From: Bradyrhizobium erythrophlei
Lineage (GTDB): Bacteria; Pseudomonadota; Alphaproteobacteria; Rhizobiales; Xanthobacteraceae
Direction: 5' to 3'
Assembly (NCBI RefSeq): GCF_900129505.1
Contig: NZ_LT670818.1
Location: 3,348,001 to 3,412,000 of the forward strand
Length of the DNA: 64,000 nt
Under the pieces are notes generated by a model. That model was not told where the DNA came from. It ran no database searches and worked only from the letters and a program-made list of their open reading frames with translations. The translations under genes and the position numbers were made by a program. Positions within the stretch are counted from its first letter, which is position 1. Every line of letters starts with the position of its first letter. Shown piece by piece: positions 18,536 to 27,206 of the stretch.

Positions 18536-20023
18536 ATGTTTGAGAGCGTCGATCGTAGTTCCGCGAAAAAGACTCAGCCTGCGAAGCTTCCCGGAGCTAA
18601 TCGTCACCCCAAGATCCTTCGGGCGTCATCGCTTGTGGTGGCAGGTGTGCTTTCGCTTTTGCTGGTAAATGCGGTTGTTCCGCCGATTGTCGCCGACCAA
18701 TCTGACAGAGCGGTGGTGGATGCTCCCATTACGCTCCTGACCGCACCCATCGAGGGCGAAATCGACTCACTGACGATAAGTCCAGGTCACGCCGTGGATG
18801 CCGGTGATTCAGTTGCGCGAATTTCGAACGTCCGATTGGATCGCGGAACCCTGATTTCGCTTGAAGAAAAGGCGGCGGAGGCTAGGGAAAAACTGGCATC
18901 CGCGGTGGCAAACAAGAATTCGGACCGCGTCTATCTGAAATCGCTCGATTCCGAAATCGCGAACGAAATCGAACAACTCAAGGCACAATTTCAAACCCAG
19001 ATCGTCGAACTGCGCGCGCGGGTGGCCGAATCCGTTTCTCAAAGTGCAGAAAAGAAGGCGTTGGTTGAACGCCAATCCGACATGGTCTCACGCGATGCCG
19101 CGAGCGTGTATATGCTCAAGCCGACCACCCACCAGTATTCGGCCGCGCTTCATAATGCGGATGCCGAAAGCGCCAAGCTCAATCAAAAGATCGCACAGCT
19201 CGATGCCCTGGGAAAAGGCATCTATGTGGGAGACGATCTCATCGCCATCGGTACCCTCGTTCAGAAACGGCGCGACATCGACCTCGATGAAAAGAGAATG
19301 GAAATCGAGGAAAAGGAACTTTCCGCGGTTTTGCAAGATCACCAGCGTCTCATCGACGTTGAGCAAAAGAGATTGGATACCTTGGCCGAAGCCAATGTGC
19401 TGGTTACCACTGCGGGCGACATCCTGAACGTCGGGGCTGGGCCCGGCCGGCATGTCAATGCAGGGGACACACTGGCGTCCCTTGTCGATTGCGACAAGAG
19501 CTTCGTGGTGGCTATCTTTTCGTATCGACAGGGGCAGAGCATGAAGGTCGGCACAAGAGTCCGCGTCGACGGCGCTTCCTTCCACTCGGGCATCGTGACG
19601 GCTGTGTTGCCCAAGACGAGCGATAAGATCGATGACCGCTTCGCCGTCCCGTTCCCGCAGACCGAGCGGCGGGAACTGTACGCGATCATTGCGCCTGACG
19701 GCCAGACCGATGGCGCTGCCCATGCGGAATACACAGCTCAGCTTGAGCAATTGACACCCTGTACCGTTGGTCAGTGGGTAACTGTGACCAAGGATGACGG
19801 CATCGTTCCTTCCATGTCGGTTACGTGGCGTCGCCTCGAAACGCTAATGACGTCGTGGCGCAACAAGAAAGGTCCCCTCCAACCGGCTGACGACATCGAA
19901 AGGAAACCTGAAACAGGGTTCGCCATGCTTGCGGCTGCATTTCGTTCGGCCTCGCAAGCCGGATATCAACCCCCCGATCTGGCACATTGGCTGCCCCGCA
20001 TAGATACCGTCGTCTCTCGATGA
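18536..20023 (+). CDS. HlyD/BgsB-like membrane-fusion protein of a polysaccharide operon
   Basis: A 495-residue inner-membrane-anchored periplasmic protein. One transmembrane segment lies at about residues 32-52 (SSLVVAGVLSLLLVNAVVPP). A lipoyl/barrel-sandwich half-motif follows (APIEGEIDSLTISPGHAVDA), then long coiled-coil helices at about 105-180 and 235-290, then the second half-motif (AGDILNVGAGPGRHVNAGDT) and a beta-barrel part. This is the layout of HlyD-type adaptor proteins. Paired with a cellulose-synthase-like GT2, such proteins (Alg44, BgsB of the mixed-linkage glucan system) carry the nascent polymer through the periplasm. ATG 18536 begins MFESVDRSS. It overlaps the next gene by four bases (ATGA), so the three genes form one operon. 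Confidence 0.75.
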   Translation: MFESVDRSSAKKTQPAKLPGANRHPKILRASSLVVAGVLSLLLVNAVVPPIVADQSDRAVVDAPITLLTAPIEGEIDSLTISPGHAVDAGDSVARISNVRLDRGTLISLEEKAAEAREKLASAVANKNSDRVYLKSLDSEIANEIEQLKAQFQTQIVELRARVAESVSQSAEKKALVERQSDMVSRDAASVYMLKPTTHQYSAALHNADAESAKLNQKIAQLDALGKGIYVGDDLIAIGTLVQKRRDIDLDEKRMEIEEKELSAVLQDHQRLIDVEQKRLDTLAEANVLVTTAGDILNVGAGPGRHVNAGDTLASLVDCDKSFVVAIFSYRQGQSMKVGTRVRVDGASFHSGIVTAVLPKTSDKIDDRFAVPFPQTERRELYAIIAPDGQTDGAAHAEYTAQLEQLTPCTVGQWVTVTKDDGIVPSMSVTWRRLETLMTSWRNKKGPLQPADDIERKPETGFAMLAAAFRSASQAGYQPPDLAHWLPRIDTVVSR

Positions 20024-21252
20024 AGCGATCCCTTGTCACCCTCATTTGCATCGCGACGATGACCAACTCCGTTGCGGCAAACGCCAGCCCGGACTCTCAG
20101 CGGGCGCGTTATTGCGCCCCGTTGGCCGACGCCGTCGCATCGCAGGCGGCCGGCTCCGGCGCGGCTTTCGTCCGCAGTTATGAGCACGGAGAAGACGAGA
20201 GCGGCCTGCCCGCCGGCTTGGCTTCAACTGCATTTGTCTACGATAACGCTCTCGCGGCGATCGCGCTGATTGCCTGCGGAAACGTGGCCAGCGCAACCAC
20301 CATCGGCAATGCCTTGAGCCTTGCGGCCCGCAACGACCGCACGTTTAAAGATGGCCGCATTCGGAATGCTTATCGGCCCGGGCCGGTTAGTAGAGGGCCT
20401 CCGGCATTGCCGGGCTGGTGGGATGACAAGCAAAAGCTTTGGGCTGAAGACGCGGCCCAGGACGGCACCTCGACAGGCAACGTCGCCTGGGCTGCCTTGG
20501 CATTACTAACGCTGCATCAAGCAACGAAACAGGCCTCCTATCTAGTGGACGCCGAGCGCCTGATTGATTGGGTGATTGGGAACGTCTCCACCGGCAGCGG
20601 ATTCCGCGGAGGATTCCACGGTTACGACCCGCAGCAGGTGAAACTCACCTGGATATCGACTGAACATAATGTCGATGTGTATGCGGCGGCCACCTGGCTA
20701 TCCCGTCTAACGGGCGAGCGAAAATATGCCGATGCGGCATTCCAGGCCCGGCAGTTTCTCGAAAGAGCCTTCGCTGTCGATCATTTCCTGTTGGGAACCA
20801 AGCCCGACGGCAGTCTCGCCGATCCGTCGATGCTCGTATTGGACGTGCAGCTCTGGCCATGGATGGCAATCCCGGATGCGCCGGCGCAATGGCGATCTGC
20901 CCTCAATTTTGCGGCCACACATTTGGCTGTGAAGGACGGCTTCGATTTCAACGGTGACCGCGACGGCCTGTGGGTCGAAGGGACCGCGCAGGCGTCGTTG
21001 GCCTATCGAATCGCGAGCGATCCCCACCGCAGCGCGCAGTTGCTGGCGACGCTGGAGGCCGATCGAACGCCATCCGGCTTTCTCAACGCAACCCGGGGTG
21101 AGCGCGTATCAACGGGCCTTTCGATCAACCCGACGCCCGCGGCGACAGAAGCGGACTTTTTCTACTTCAGACGTCCTCATCTGGGAGCTACCGCCTGGGC
21201 AACGCTGGCGGCGACGGCGTGGAATCCATTTACCGGCAGAAAGGTGGATTGA
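20020..21252 (+). CDS. Secreted alpha/alpha-barrel glycosidase-like protein
   Basis: A 410-residue exported protein with a Sec signal (MKRSLVTLICIATMTNSVAA). It has repeated helical hairpins typical of an (alpha/alpha)6 barrel: VYDNALAAIALIACGNVASA, then NVAWAALALLTLHQATKQAS, then EHNVDVYAAATWLSRLTGER, and LWVEGTAQASLAYRIASD. Conserved acidic and aromatic positions (STEHNVDVYAA, GDRDGLWVEGTAQ) resemble those of glycoside hydrolases and epimerases of this fold, so cleavage or trimming of the polymer made by its neighbours is likely. The exact GH family was not identified. The start overlaps the upstream stop as ATGA, and its own stop TGA overlaps the next ATG (TGATG). Confidence 0.7.
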   Translation: MKRSLVTLICIATMTNSVAANASPDSQRARYCAPLADAVASQAAGSGAAFVRSYEHGEDESGLPAGLASTAFVYDNALAAIALIACGNVASATTIGNALSLAARNDRTFKDGRIRNAYRPGPVSRGPPALPGWWDDKQKLWAEDAAQDGTSTGNVAWAALALLTLHQATKQASYLVDAERLIDWVIGNVSTGSGFRGGFHGYDPQQVKLTWISTEHNVDVYAAATWLSRLTGERKYADAAFQARQFLERAFAVDHFLLGTKPDGSLADPSMLVLDVQLWPWMAIPDAPAQWRSALNFAATHLAVKDGFDFNGDRDGLWVEGTAQASLAYRIASDPHRSAQLLATLEADRTPSGFLNATRGERVSTGLSINPTPAATEADFFYFRRPHLGATAWATLAATAWNPFTGRKVD

Positions 21253-23225
21253 TGTTCGAAAGCGCCGCGGACAATTCATCCATCTTGTCGATCGATCTTG
21301 GCCTGCTGATCGGGCTGCTCGTGATGGGGCGGCTGCTTGATCCCTTGCAGGCCCTTGATCGGATCTTGTTCGGATCGACCGCCGGCGCGTTGCTGATGAT
21401 GTATGCGCTGTGGCGCTGGCATGACACGCTCCCGACATTCGCATTTTCCATCCAGATTTTATGGGAGTATTTCTTCTTTGCGCTCGAAGCACTCGCCATC
21501 GTCTACACGCTGATGTCGATTGTGATTCTTTTTCGCAATATCGACCGGTCCGGGCAGGCTGATGCGGCGCAAAGCAGAATGGAACACGAAGGCGATTTCC
21601 CGCCCGTCGATGTCTTTATTTGCACCTATGACGAACCGCTCGAGATCCTAGAGAGGTCAGTTCTGACCGCCCTGGCATTGGACTATCCAACTGCCACCGT
21701 CTGGGTTCTGGACGATACAAGGCGAAAATGGCTCCGCGAATATTGTGAAGCGGTCGGCGCGCGCTACGTGACCCGGGACAACAACAGAGACGCCAAGGCG
21801 GGAAACCTCAACAACGGTCTTGCGGTCACGGCAGCCCAGACCAACGCCCCGCTCATCCTGGTGCTGGATGCGGATTTTGCTCCCCGCCCCGATTTTCTGA
21901 AGCGCACAGTTGGATTGCTTTCGAATCCGGACGTTGCCGTGGTTCAGACACCGCAGTTCTATTACAATCCCGATCCGATCCAGCACAATCTGCTGGCCGC
22001 GCAAAGTTGGGTCGACGACCAACGCTTCTTTTTCGACGTATTTCAGCCGGCCAAGGATGCGTGGGGATGCGCGTTCTGTGTCGGGACGTCCTTTGTCGTT
22101 CGCCGCGATCGGCTGACCGAGATCGGCGGATTTCCGAGCCAGGCGATCTCGGAAGATATCAATCTGACCTACACGATGCTGGCGAACGGCTACCAGACCT
22201 GGTGGCTGAACGAGAAACTCAGCATCGGCTTATCGGCCGAGGGAATACCCGAATACATCACGCAAAGGGCCCGCTGGTGCCTTGGAACGATTCAAGTGGC
22301 TCTGCTTCGCGACGGGCCGTTGTTTGGATCGGGATTTACGTTCACCCAAAGATGGCACTACCTGCACGGCGTGTTGAATTGGTTCTGTAAGCCATTCCTG
22401 GTGCTGCTGCTGATTGCGCCTCCAATCTATTGGTTTGCAGGCATGCCGGCGTTCGAGACGAATTATCTTTCATTCCTCCGATATGGCGTGCCGGCCCTGC
22501 TTAGTCAGATCATTTACATGGCCTGGATTTCGAGGTCGCGCACGCTGCCGTTTTTTATGGAAGCAACCCATGCCGTGACGGCTTTTGCGGTTACCGTCAC
22601 GCTTCTCAGCGCTGCGGTCAAACCGTTCGGCCGGCCGTTCAAGGTTACCGACAAGGGCGGCGACCGCTCCGCCCACCGGACGCATTGGAAACTCGCATCG
22701 GTGTTCGGCCTGATCTCGCTAAGCTCTGCTGTGAGCATCGTTTGGGCGTTTGTCTCGCCATATGCGGCGAGCGAAATCTCCTCTCTCGATTTCTTCAATT
22801 TGCTCTGGGCCGGCATCGCGATGCTAATCGCGTTCATCGCGTTCCTGGTCTGCTTCGAGTTACCGCGCGGCGAGGCACTGTTCGCGGTCGATGAAGCGGC
22901 GATTCTTGCACTGGACGATGATGTTATCTCCGCTCTTGTCACGGGACTCTCGACATCCACTGCGCAGATATCCCTGAACCGAAATGTTCCGGCGCGCCTG
23001 TCCAATCAAACCGTTCAGCTTTATCTTGATGCGCTTGGGTGGATCGAAGCGGAAGTTTCAAGTTGTTCCGAAGCTGCCATTGGACTATGCCTTCGACCTA
23101 CACTCACGCAGCATCAGCAACTCGTGGTCAGGCTGTTCGGCACGTCGTACAGTAACGTTGCCGATACCGCCAGCATGAGCGGAGCAATCTTAGGAATGCT
23201 ATCGAGAGGGTTTCGAGGACATTGA
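21252..23225 (+). CDS. Cellulose-synthase-like family 2 glycosyltransferase
   Basis: A 657-residue processive membrane glycosyltransferase. Three hydrophobic segments precede the GT-A domain. Its motifs are in order: VDVFICTYDEP, LDDTRRKWLRE, NRDAKAGNLNNGL, LVLDADFAPRPDF (DxD), QAISEDINLTY (the ED base) and QRARWCLGTIQ (QxxRW). Four or five membrane segments follow. This is the catalytic set of cellulose synthase and of the S. meliloti mixed-linkage glucan synthase BgsA. The C-terminal soluble tail (FELPRGEALFAVDEAA onward) occupies the PilZ position but lacks an RxxxR c-di-GMP motif. The product is a beta-glucan-like exopolysaccharide by inference. ATG 21252 has AAGGTGG upstream. Confidence 0.82.
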   Translation: MFESAADNSSILSIDLGLLIGLLVMGRLLDPLQALDRILFGSTAGALLMMYALWRWHDTLPTFAFSIQILWEYFFFALEALAIVYTLMSIVILFRNIDRSGQADAAQSRMEHEGDFPPVDVFICTYDEPLEILERSVLTALALDYPTATVWVLDDTRRKWLREYCEAVGARYVTRDNNRDAKAGNLNNGLAVTAAQTNAPLILVLDADFAPRPDFLKRTVGLLSNPDVAVVQTPQFYYNPDPIQHNLLAAQSWVDDQRFFFDVFQPAKDAWGCAFCVGTSFVVRRDRLTEIGGFPSQAISEDINLTYTMLANGYQTWWLNEKLSIGLSAEGIPEYITQRARWCLGTIQVALLRDGPLFGSGFTFTQRWHYLHGVLNWFCKPFLVLLLIAPPIYWFAGMPAFETNYLSFLRYGVPALLSQIIYMAWISRSRTLPFFMEATHAVTAFAVTVTLLSAAVKPFGRPFKVTDKGGDRSAHRTHWKLASVFGLISLSSAVSIVWAFVSPYAASEISSLDFFNLLWAGIAMLIAFIAFLVCFELPRGEALFAVDEAAILALDDDVISALVTGLSTSTAQISLNRNVPARLSNQTVQLYLDALGWIEAEVSSCSEAAIGLCLRPTLTQHQQLVVRLFGTSYSNVADTASMSGAILGMLSRGFRGH

Positions 23226-23462
23226 CCTAGGTAGGCCCGCTTAGCGAAGTTGGGTAAGGGCTTTGCCATCTCGTGTCTTTAATGTGCCAATCGCGCAGCA
23301 CCAGTGCCGGCCGCGCAGCGCGACCCCTTGGCGCCTTCAAACCTTTGAGGCCCCATACCCATCCGGCCAACCAGCGCGGGCGATGTTTCCCGGCCCCTTG
23401 CGCGCGCATACCGCCGAGCATTGCGTCCACGCGGAGGGTCACGATTGCGGGAAATAAATTCC

Positions 23463-23699
23463 ATGCCCGACACAAAAAATAGATTGGACGTTACGACTAG
23501 AGCGGCGCCAAACTGCAGCATGGGCCGGTCCAATTCATCTGAGCGATGCGAGCACTGCGGCGCCTTGATGGTGCTGGTGACGCCAACTGATGGTAAAGGG
23601 CCGGGAGCGCTTCGATGCTGGGAATGCGATCGGATTGACCCGATGCAGCTGCAATCGACCGCGGCGTGGCTTGTCGGCGAGCTTCGCCCTCCGAAGTAA
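23463..23699 (+). CDS. Small zinc-ribbon-like protein
   Basis: A 78-residue protein from ATG 23463. Two CxxC pairs, CEHC at about residues 31-34 and CWEC at about 53-56, are spaced as in a treble-clef or zinc-ribbon finger. The text RCEHCGALMVLVTPTDGKGP, then ALRCWECDRIDPMQLQSTAA is typical of a very common short Bradyrhizobium protein of unknown function. The N-terminus is flexible. GGGAAAT is a weak ribosome site. It may bind zinc and nucleic acid or a partner protein, but that is inference. It follows the polysaccharide operon on the same strand with a 240-bp gap and is probably independent. Confidence 0.75.
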   Translation: MPDTKNRLDVTTRAAPNCSMGRSNSSERCEHCGALMVLVTPTDGKGPGALRCWECDRIDPMQLQSTAAWLVGELRPPK

Positions 23700-23776
23700 T
23701 CGGGAAGCCCGAACACTGGCTTGCTTTCGTAATCGATCTCTCGCCAGCTTTCGGCTGCCTCCCTCACGAGAAGCTG

Positions 23777-24025
23777 ATGCGCAGTATCAAGCTCTACGGC
23801 AGCATTGTGATTCTTTCAACGCCCGCGCGCTTCGTCGAGATCGGGGCCTATAAGGGGCGTTCATCCTGCTAACTCGCCGAACGTATCGCCGAGACCGGCA
23901 AGGCCATTCACTTTGACGTCGTCGACACGTTCGCCGGCGATCCCGACGTCGGCGAGCGGGATCTCCGGCCCGAATTCTCCGCCAATCTCGCGCGCGCTGG
24001 CGTCCTGGCGCGCGTCGAGGCGCAT
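23777..24025 (+). pseudogene. Class I methyltransferase fragment with an in-frame stop
   Basis: The frame from ATG 23777 reads MRSIKLYGSIVILSTPARFV, then EIGAYKGRSSC, TAA at 23870, and in the same frame LAERIAETGKAIHFDVVDTF and LRPEFSANLARAGVLARVEA. FVEIGAYKGRSS is motif I of SAM-dependent methyltransferases of the Methyltransf_24 type, and the acidic FDVVDTF strand follows at normal distance. The stop probably replaced a Tyr codon (SSCYLAERI). The C-terminal half is lost at a junction near 24030. Confidence 0.55.
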
Positions 24026-24029
24026 CGCT

Positions 24030-24370
24030 GGGGGCAACTATCTGCTTCCGCCCAACGAGCACGTGGCGCGAGTCGGCTCGGTCTGCGGCACGCACGCCTA
24101 TATCGTCAACATGGAGGTACAACCGGAGATCGAGGCCGGCTTCGGCGACTTGCGCCGCGTGATCGACGAGCACGGCGCTGGATGCGGTCAAGCACGATCG
24201 GTTCTATGTCCTACCCCACGGACAGATCGCGGCAAACGTTGCGGTAAGGATGAAGGACATCGTGGATGGGCGATTCAACAACGCAGGCCTGCCGCCGCCG
24301 ACCGCACTGCTTGCCGAGCAGACCGAAGACGACTGGAACGGCATCGCGCTGCGTTCAGTGCTGTCGCCTC
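24030..24370 (+). pseudogene. Unidentified gene fragment, frameshifted
   Basis: A coding-like fragment reads GGNYLLPPNEHVARVGSVCG, then THAYIVNMEVQPEIEAGFGD and LRRVIDEHGA. After a frame change near 24178 it continues LDAVKHDRFYVLPHGQIAAN, then NNAGLPPPTALLAEQTEDDW and IALRSVLSPHE. It ends where the minus-strand monooxygenase gene begins to overlap, so the 3' end was lost. The family is not recognised. The continuity of sense across the frame change is the evidence that one gene was broken. Confidence 0.45.
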
Positions 24371-26277
24371 ATGAAACCATCGAAGAATGCTGCAAGTTGC
24401 GCATAGCCATCGAGCGGAAGAACGTGTGCGACGTATTGATCCGGCCGGACGATCACCATGCACCCCCGTGCGCGATCGATGCCGCGCAAGGTGAAGATGT
24501 CATTGCCGCTCTTTAGGTCGGCGCAGAACAGTTTTTCGTAATCGCAAAGTCCGTAACGACCCTTCCGCGGCAGGAGGAAGGACGGCATGGCCTCGATGGC
24601 GAGCTCGTGATGACTCTGCTGGAAAACCGCACGGACATCGATCACCGAGTCGATGTCCTCGCCCGTCGGGGTATATTCCGCCACGGGAGAGTTTTGTCCT
24701 TCAGCGAGAAAATCGCACAGGCCGCGGATGCCGGAGCTGGGCCCGGTGGGACCCTCCGCGCCGGCAAAGGCGAAGATGCGCCAGCGGCCATCCGCCTTGG
24801 CCACGTGACCGAGCTGGAGCGGCTTGGCGTCCGCCAGGCGGATGACCGGCGCGGAATGAAAGCGCATGCCGATCGTCAGCCCCTCGGCCAGATGCTGATG
24901 GGTCGCTTCGCCGGTGAGGATCGAGGGACTGTAATGGGCCGCGGTCCCCGCCGTGTAGCGCCCGTGCCTGGCGAAATACCGCTGCGTCTCGGCCGGATCG
25001 AACCCTTTGCTTGATGCAAGCAAGGCGGCCCATTCGCGATCGAAGTCGATCAGCTCCTTGGCGATGGCCTGACGTTCTGCCGAGTAGCTGTGCAGGAGAC
25101 TGGGTGCGCAGCGCTTCCGCAGCACGGAGGCCAGTTTCCATCCGAGATTAAAGCCGTCTTGCATGGAAACGTTCATGCCCTGGCCCGCTTTCGGGCTGTG
25201 CGTGTGGCAGGCGTCGCCGGCGATGAAAACGCACGGCAAACGTTTCACGACGTCCTCTTCCGGCACGTCGTCGAACTTGTCGCAGAGCCGCTGGCCGATC
25301 TCATAGACCGACCACCAGGGTACTTCCTTCACGTCGAGCGAATGTGGCCTGAGAATGCGCCGCGCCGCCGCGATCAGGTCGTCGGGCGTGATGTTGCGAT
25401 TGGAAATCCTTTCACCGGCGTCGAGCTTGTCCAGCTCGATATAGAGGCGAAAAAGATAGCCCCCTTCTCGCGGGATGATGAGGATGCTGCCGTCGTTGGC
25501 GGACTGGATCAATGACTTGAAGCGGATATCCGGAAAGTCGGTGACGGCCAGCGCGTCCATCACTCCCCAGGCGTGGTTGGCGGAGTCCCCGTGCAGCGTG
25601 CGTCCGATGTTCTTGCGCACGGTGCTTCGCGCTCCGTCGCAACCCACCACGTAGCGAGCCCTGATCGTCTCGGTCTGTCCCTCATGCGGGGGATCGAGAC
25701 GCTTGAGCCTGGCGATCACCCGATAGGGATGGGCATTGTCGCCTGTGGCCGCCTGCTCGATCTGAAGATCGAGCAGGCAGCGGGCATAGTAAGGCTTGAG
25801 GAGTGCCGGCGATTTGCGCATGACGTCCAGCCAGAAGTCGTGCACCCGCGCCTGGTTCAGAACGACATGCGGAAACTCCGACAGCCCGTCTTCGGTGTCC
25901 TGCACCCTTCCGCTGCGAACGATCCGATCTGGCTGCTGTTGGTCGGGCTTCCAGAATGTCGTCTCATTGATCCAGCAGGCCTCCTTGAGCACGCCCTCGC
26001 TAAAGCCGAAGGCCTCGAACATCTCCATCGTGCGACAGGCGATACCATCAGCCTGGCCGCGGAGAAGCGGGCCCGGCTTCTGTTCGACGATGCAGGTCTT
26101 GATATCGGCAAAGGCAGACAGCTGGGCCGCCAGGGTCAACCCGGCCGGTCCGCAGCCGACGATGAGGACGTCCACCTCCTCCGGAACCGTACCGGAGGAT
26201 CCGGGCGCCGCATGGCGCAGGGCCGGGTCCGAGATCTCGGGGTCGCCGGCTTCAAATCCGTTCAGATGAAATTGCAC
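24355..26277 (-). CDS. mobA: 3-hydroxybenzoate 4-monooxygenase (MobA-like FAD hydroxylase)
   Basis: A 640-residue class A flavoprotein monooxygenase of the phenol hydroxylase size class. The FAD motif GxGxxG is in VDVLIVGCGPAGLTLAAQLS. The DG motif is GCDGARSTVRKNIGR and the GD motif FIAGDACHTHSPKAGQGMNV. The C-terminal 200 residues form the thioredoxin-like domain of this subfamily. Length and sequence style match MobA of Comamonas (639 residues), which hydroxylates 3-hydroxybenzoate to protocatechuate; other phenols remain possible. The divergent neighbour is a MarR regulator, exactly the mobA-mobR arrangement, with a perfect palindrome between the two genes. No protocatechuate ring-cleavage genes lie in the window, so those must be elsewhere. 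Confidence 0.82.
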   Translation of the reverse strand: MQFHLNGFEAGDPEISDPALRHAAPGSSGTVPEEVDVLIVGCGPAGLTLAAQLSAFADIKTCIVEQKPGPLLRGQADGIACRTMEMFEAFGFSEGVLKEACWINETTFWKPDQQQPDRIVRSGRVQDTEDGLSEFPHVVLNQARVHDFWLDVMRKSPALLKPYYARCLLDLQIEQAATGDNAHPYRVIARLKRLDPPHEGQTETIRARYVVGCDGARSTVRKNIGRTLHGDSANHAWGVMDALAVTDFPDIRFKSLIQSANDGSILIIPREGGYLFRLYIELDKLDAGERISNRNITPDDLIAAARRILRPHSLDVKEVPWWSVYEIGQRLCDKFDDVPEEDVVKRLPCVFIAGDACHTHSPKAGQGMNVSMQDGFNLGWKLASVLRKRCAPSLLHSYSAERQAIAKELIDFDREWAALLASSKGFDPAETQRYFARHGRYTAGTAAHYSPSILTGEATHQHLAEGLTIGMRFHSAPVIRLADAKPLQLGHVAKADGRWRIFAFAGAEGPTGPSSGIRGLCDFLAEGQNSPVAEYTPTGEDIDSVIDVRAVFQQSHHELAIEAMPSFLLPRKGRYGLCDYEKLFCADLKSGNDIFTLRGIDRARGCMVIVRPDQYVAHVLPLDGYAQLAAFFDGFMRRQH

Positions 26278-26411
26278 GAAACCTCCCCGTGTCTCACGCG
26301 CCTTCCGGGCCGGCCGTGGCTCGTACTGATGCCGGTCAACGCGCCCGGGGCGGCTGCACCATGGGCTGCGTCATTATCTGCGGGGTCTACAGCACCCACG
26401 TCCATTTGCTC

Positions 26412-26434
26412 AGTATACTGATTATCAGTATACT
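26412..26434. promoter_or_regulatory. Perfect 11-1-11 palindrome, likely MarR (MobR) operator
   Basis: Half-sites AGTATACTGAT and ATCAGTATACT are separated by one base, a perfect inverted repeat of 23 bp. It sits between mobA and the divergent marR-type gene, 25 bases before the latter's ATG, where it could overlap both promoters. MarR dimers bind palindromes of this length, and MobR is a repressor relieved by 3-hydroxybenzoate. Confidence 0.75.
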
Positions 26435-26458
26435 TGTCAACGAGAGCCGGAGGGTTGA

Positions 26459-26917
26459 ATGACGGACAACAATGACAAGCCTGGGCATCTGGCGCGCCGG
26501 TTCCAGCAGATCGCGGCGGCGATTTTCCATGCCGAGGTCGACGAGGCCGGGTACGACCTCACGCCCGTCCAGTACGCAGCACTCACCGCGGTCGCGATGC
26601 ATCCAGCAATCGATCAAGCGACACTTGCCGGATTGATCGCCTATGACCGGACGACCATCACCGGTGTTGTGGATCGGCTGGTGCAGAAGGGCTTGCTGGT
26701 GCGGCACGCAAGCAACAGGGACAGGCGCGCCCATGAGTTGCAGATCACCGATGAGGGGCGGCGAATCCTTGTCGGGATCGAGCCGGCCGTGGAGGCGGCC
26801 CAGCGGATCATGTTGCGTGGCCTGACTCCAAAAGAGGCAGAGACGTTCATGCGGCTGTTGCGCAAGGCCATCGCTGCCGGCAACGAACTGAGCCGCGCGC
26901 CGTTGCGAGACGCTTAA
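26459..26917 (+). CDS. mobR: MarR-family regulator (MobR-like)
   Basis: A 152-residue winged-helix regulator: DLTPVQYAALTAVAMHPAID, then LAGLIAYDRTTITGVVDRLV (recognition helix) and QKGLLVRHASNRDRRAHELQ (the wing with the family's DRR motif). N- and C-terminal helices form the dimer interface. ATG 26459 is preceded by GGAGGG. It is divergent from the mobA-like gene with one strong palindrome between them. By family precedent it represses mobA and is released by 3-hydroxybenzoate. The symbol is given on arrangement and family; the ligand is not proven. Confidence 0.82.
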   Translation: MTDNNDKPGHLARRFQQIAAAIFHAEVDEAGYDLTPVQYAALTAVAMHPAIDQATLAGLIAYDRTTITGVVDRLVQKGLLVRHASNRDRRAHELQITDEGRRILVGIEPAVEAAQRIMLRGLTPKEAETFMRLLRKAIAAGNELSRAPLRDA

Positions 26918-27167
26918 ATAGTCGCTGTTTTATCGCGTACCATCCGGATTTTGGCGCTAAAGGAGTCAAAGCATCAGGTAGGCGAGAATACGATTCCTAA
27001 TCGTCAGCCCGAGGCCTGAACTCTTCCGGACCGGAAAAGACGCTCAAGACTACATTCGAAGCGAAACCAGTTCTTTCGTGGCATCCGGGCGCTCAGGGCA
27101 GTGCGTCTGTACCAGGTTAAAGCCTCGGCGGAATTTGAACTTGCCTCGTCCAAGCATCTGTATAGAG

Positions 27168-27187
27168 TCAACCGACTGGACGGTTGA
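27168..27187. promoter_or_regulatory. TetR-type operator before the CoA-transferase gene
   Basis: Arms TCAACCG and CGGTTGA are separated by six bases, twenty bases before ATG 27207. The same TCAACCGACT half-site occurs in the larger palindrome at 30348-30377, so one regulator probably binds both. The TetR gene two places downstream (28441) is the obvious candidate. Confidence 0.7.
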
Positions 27188-27206
27188 TTATTTACCTAGG
27201 AGCGCG

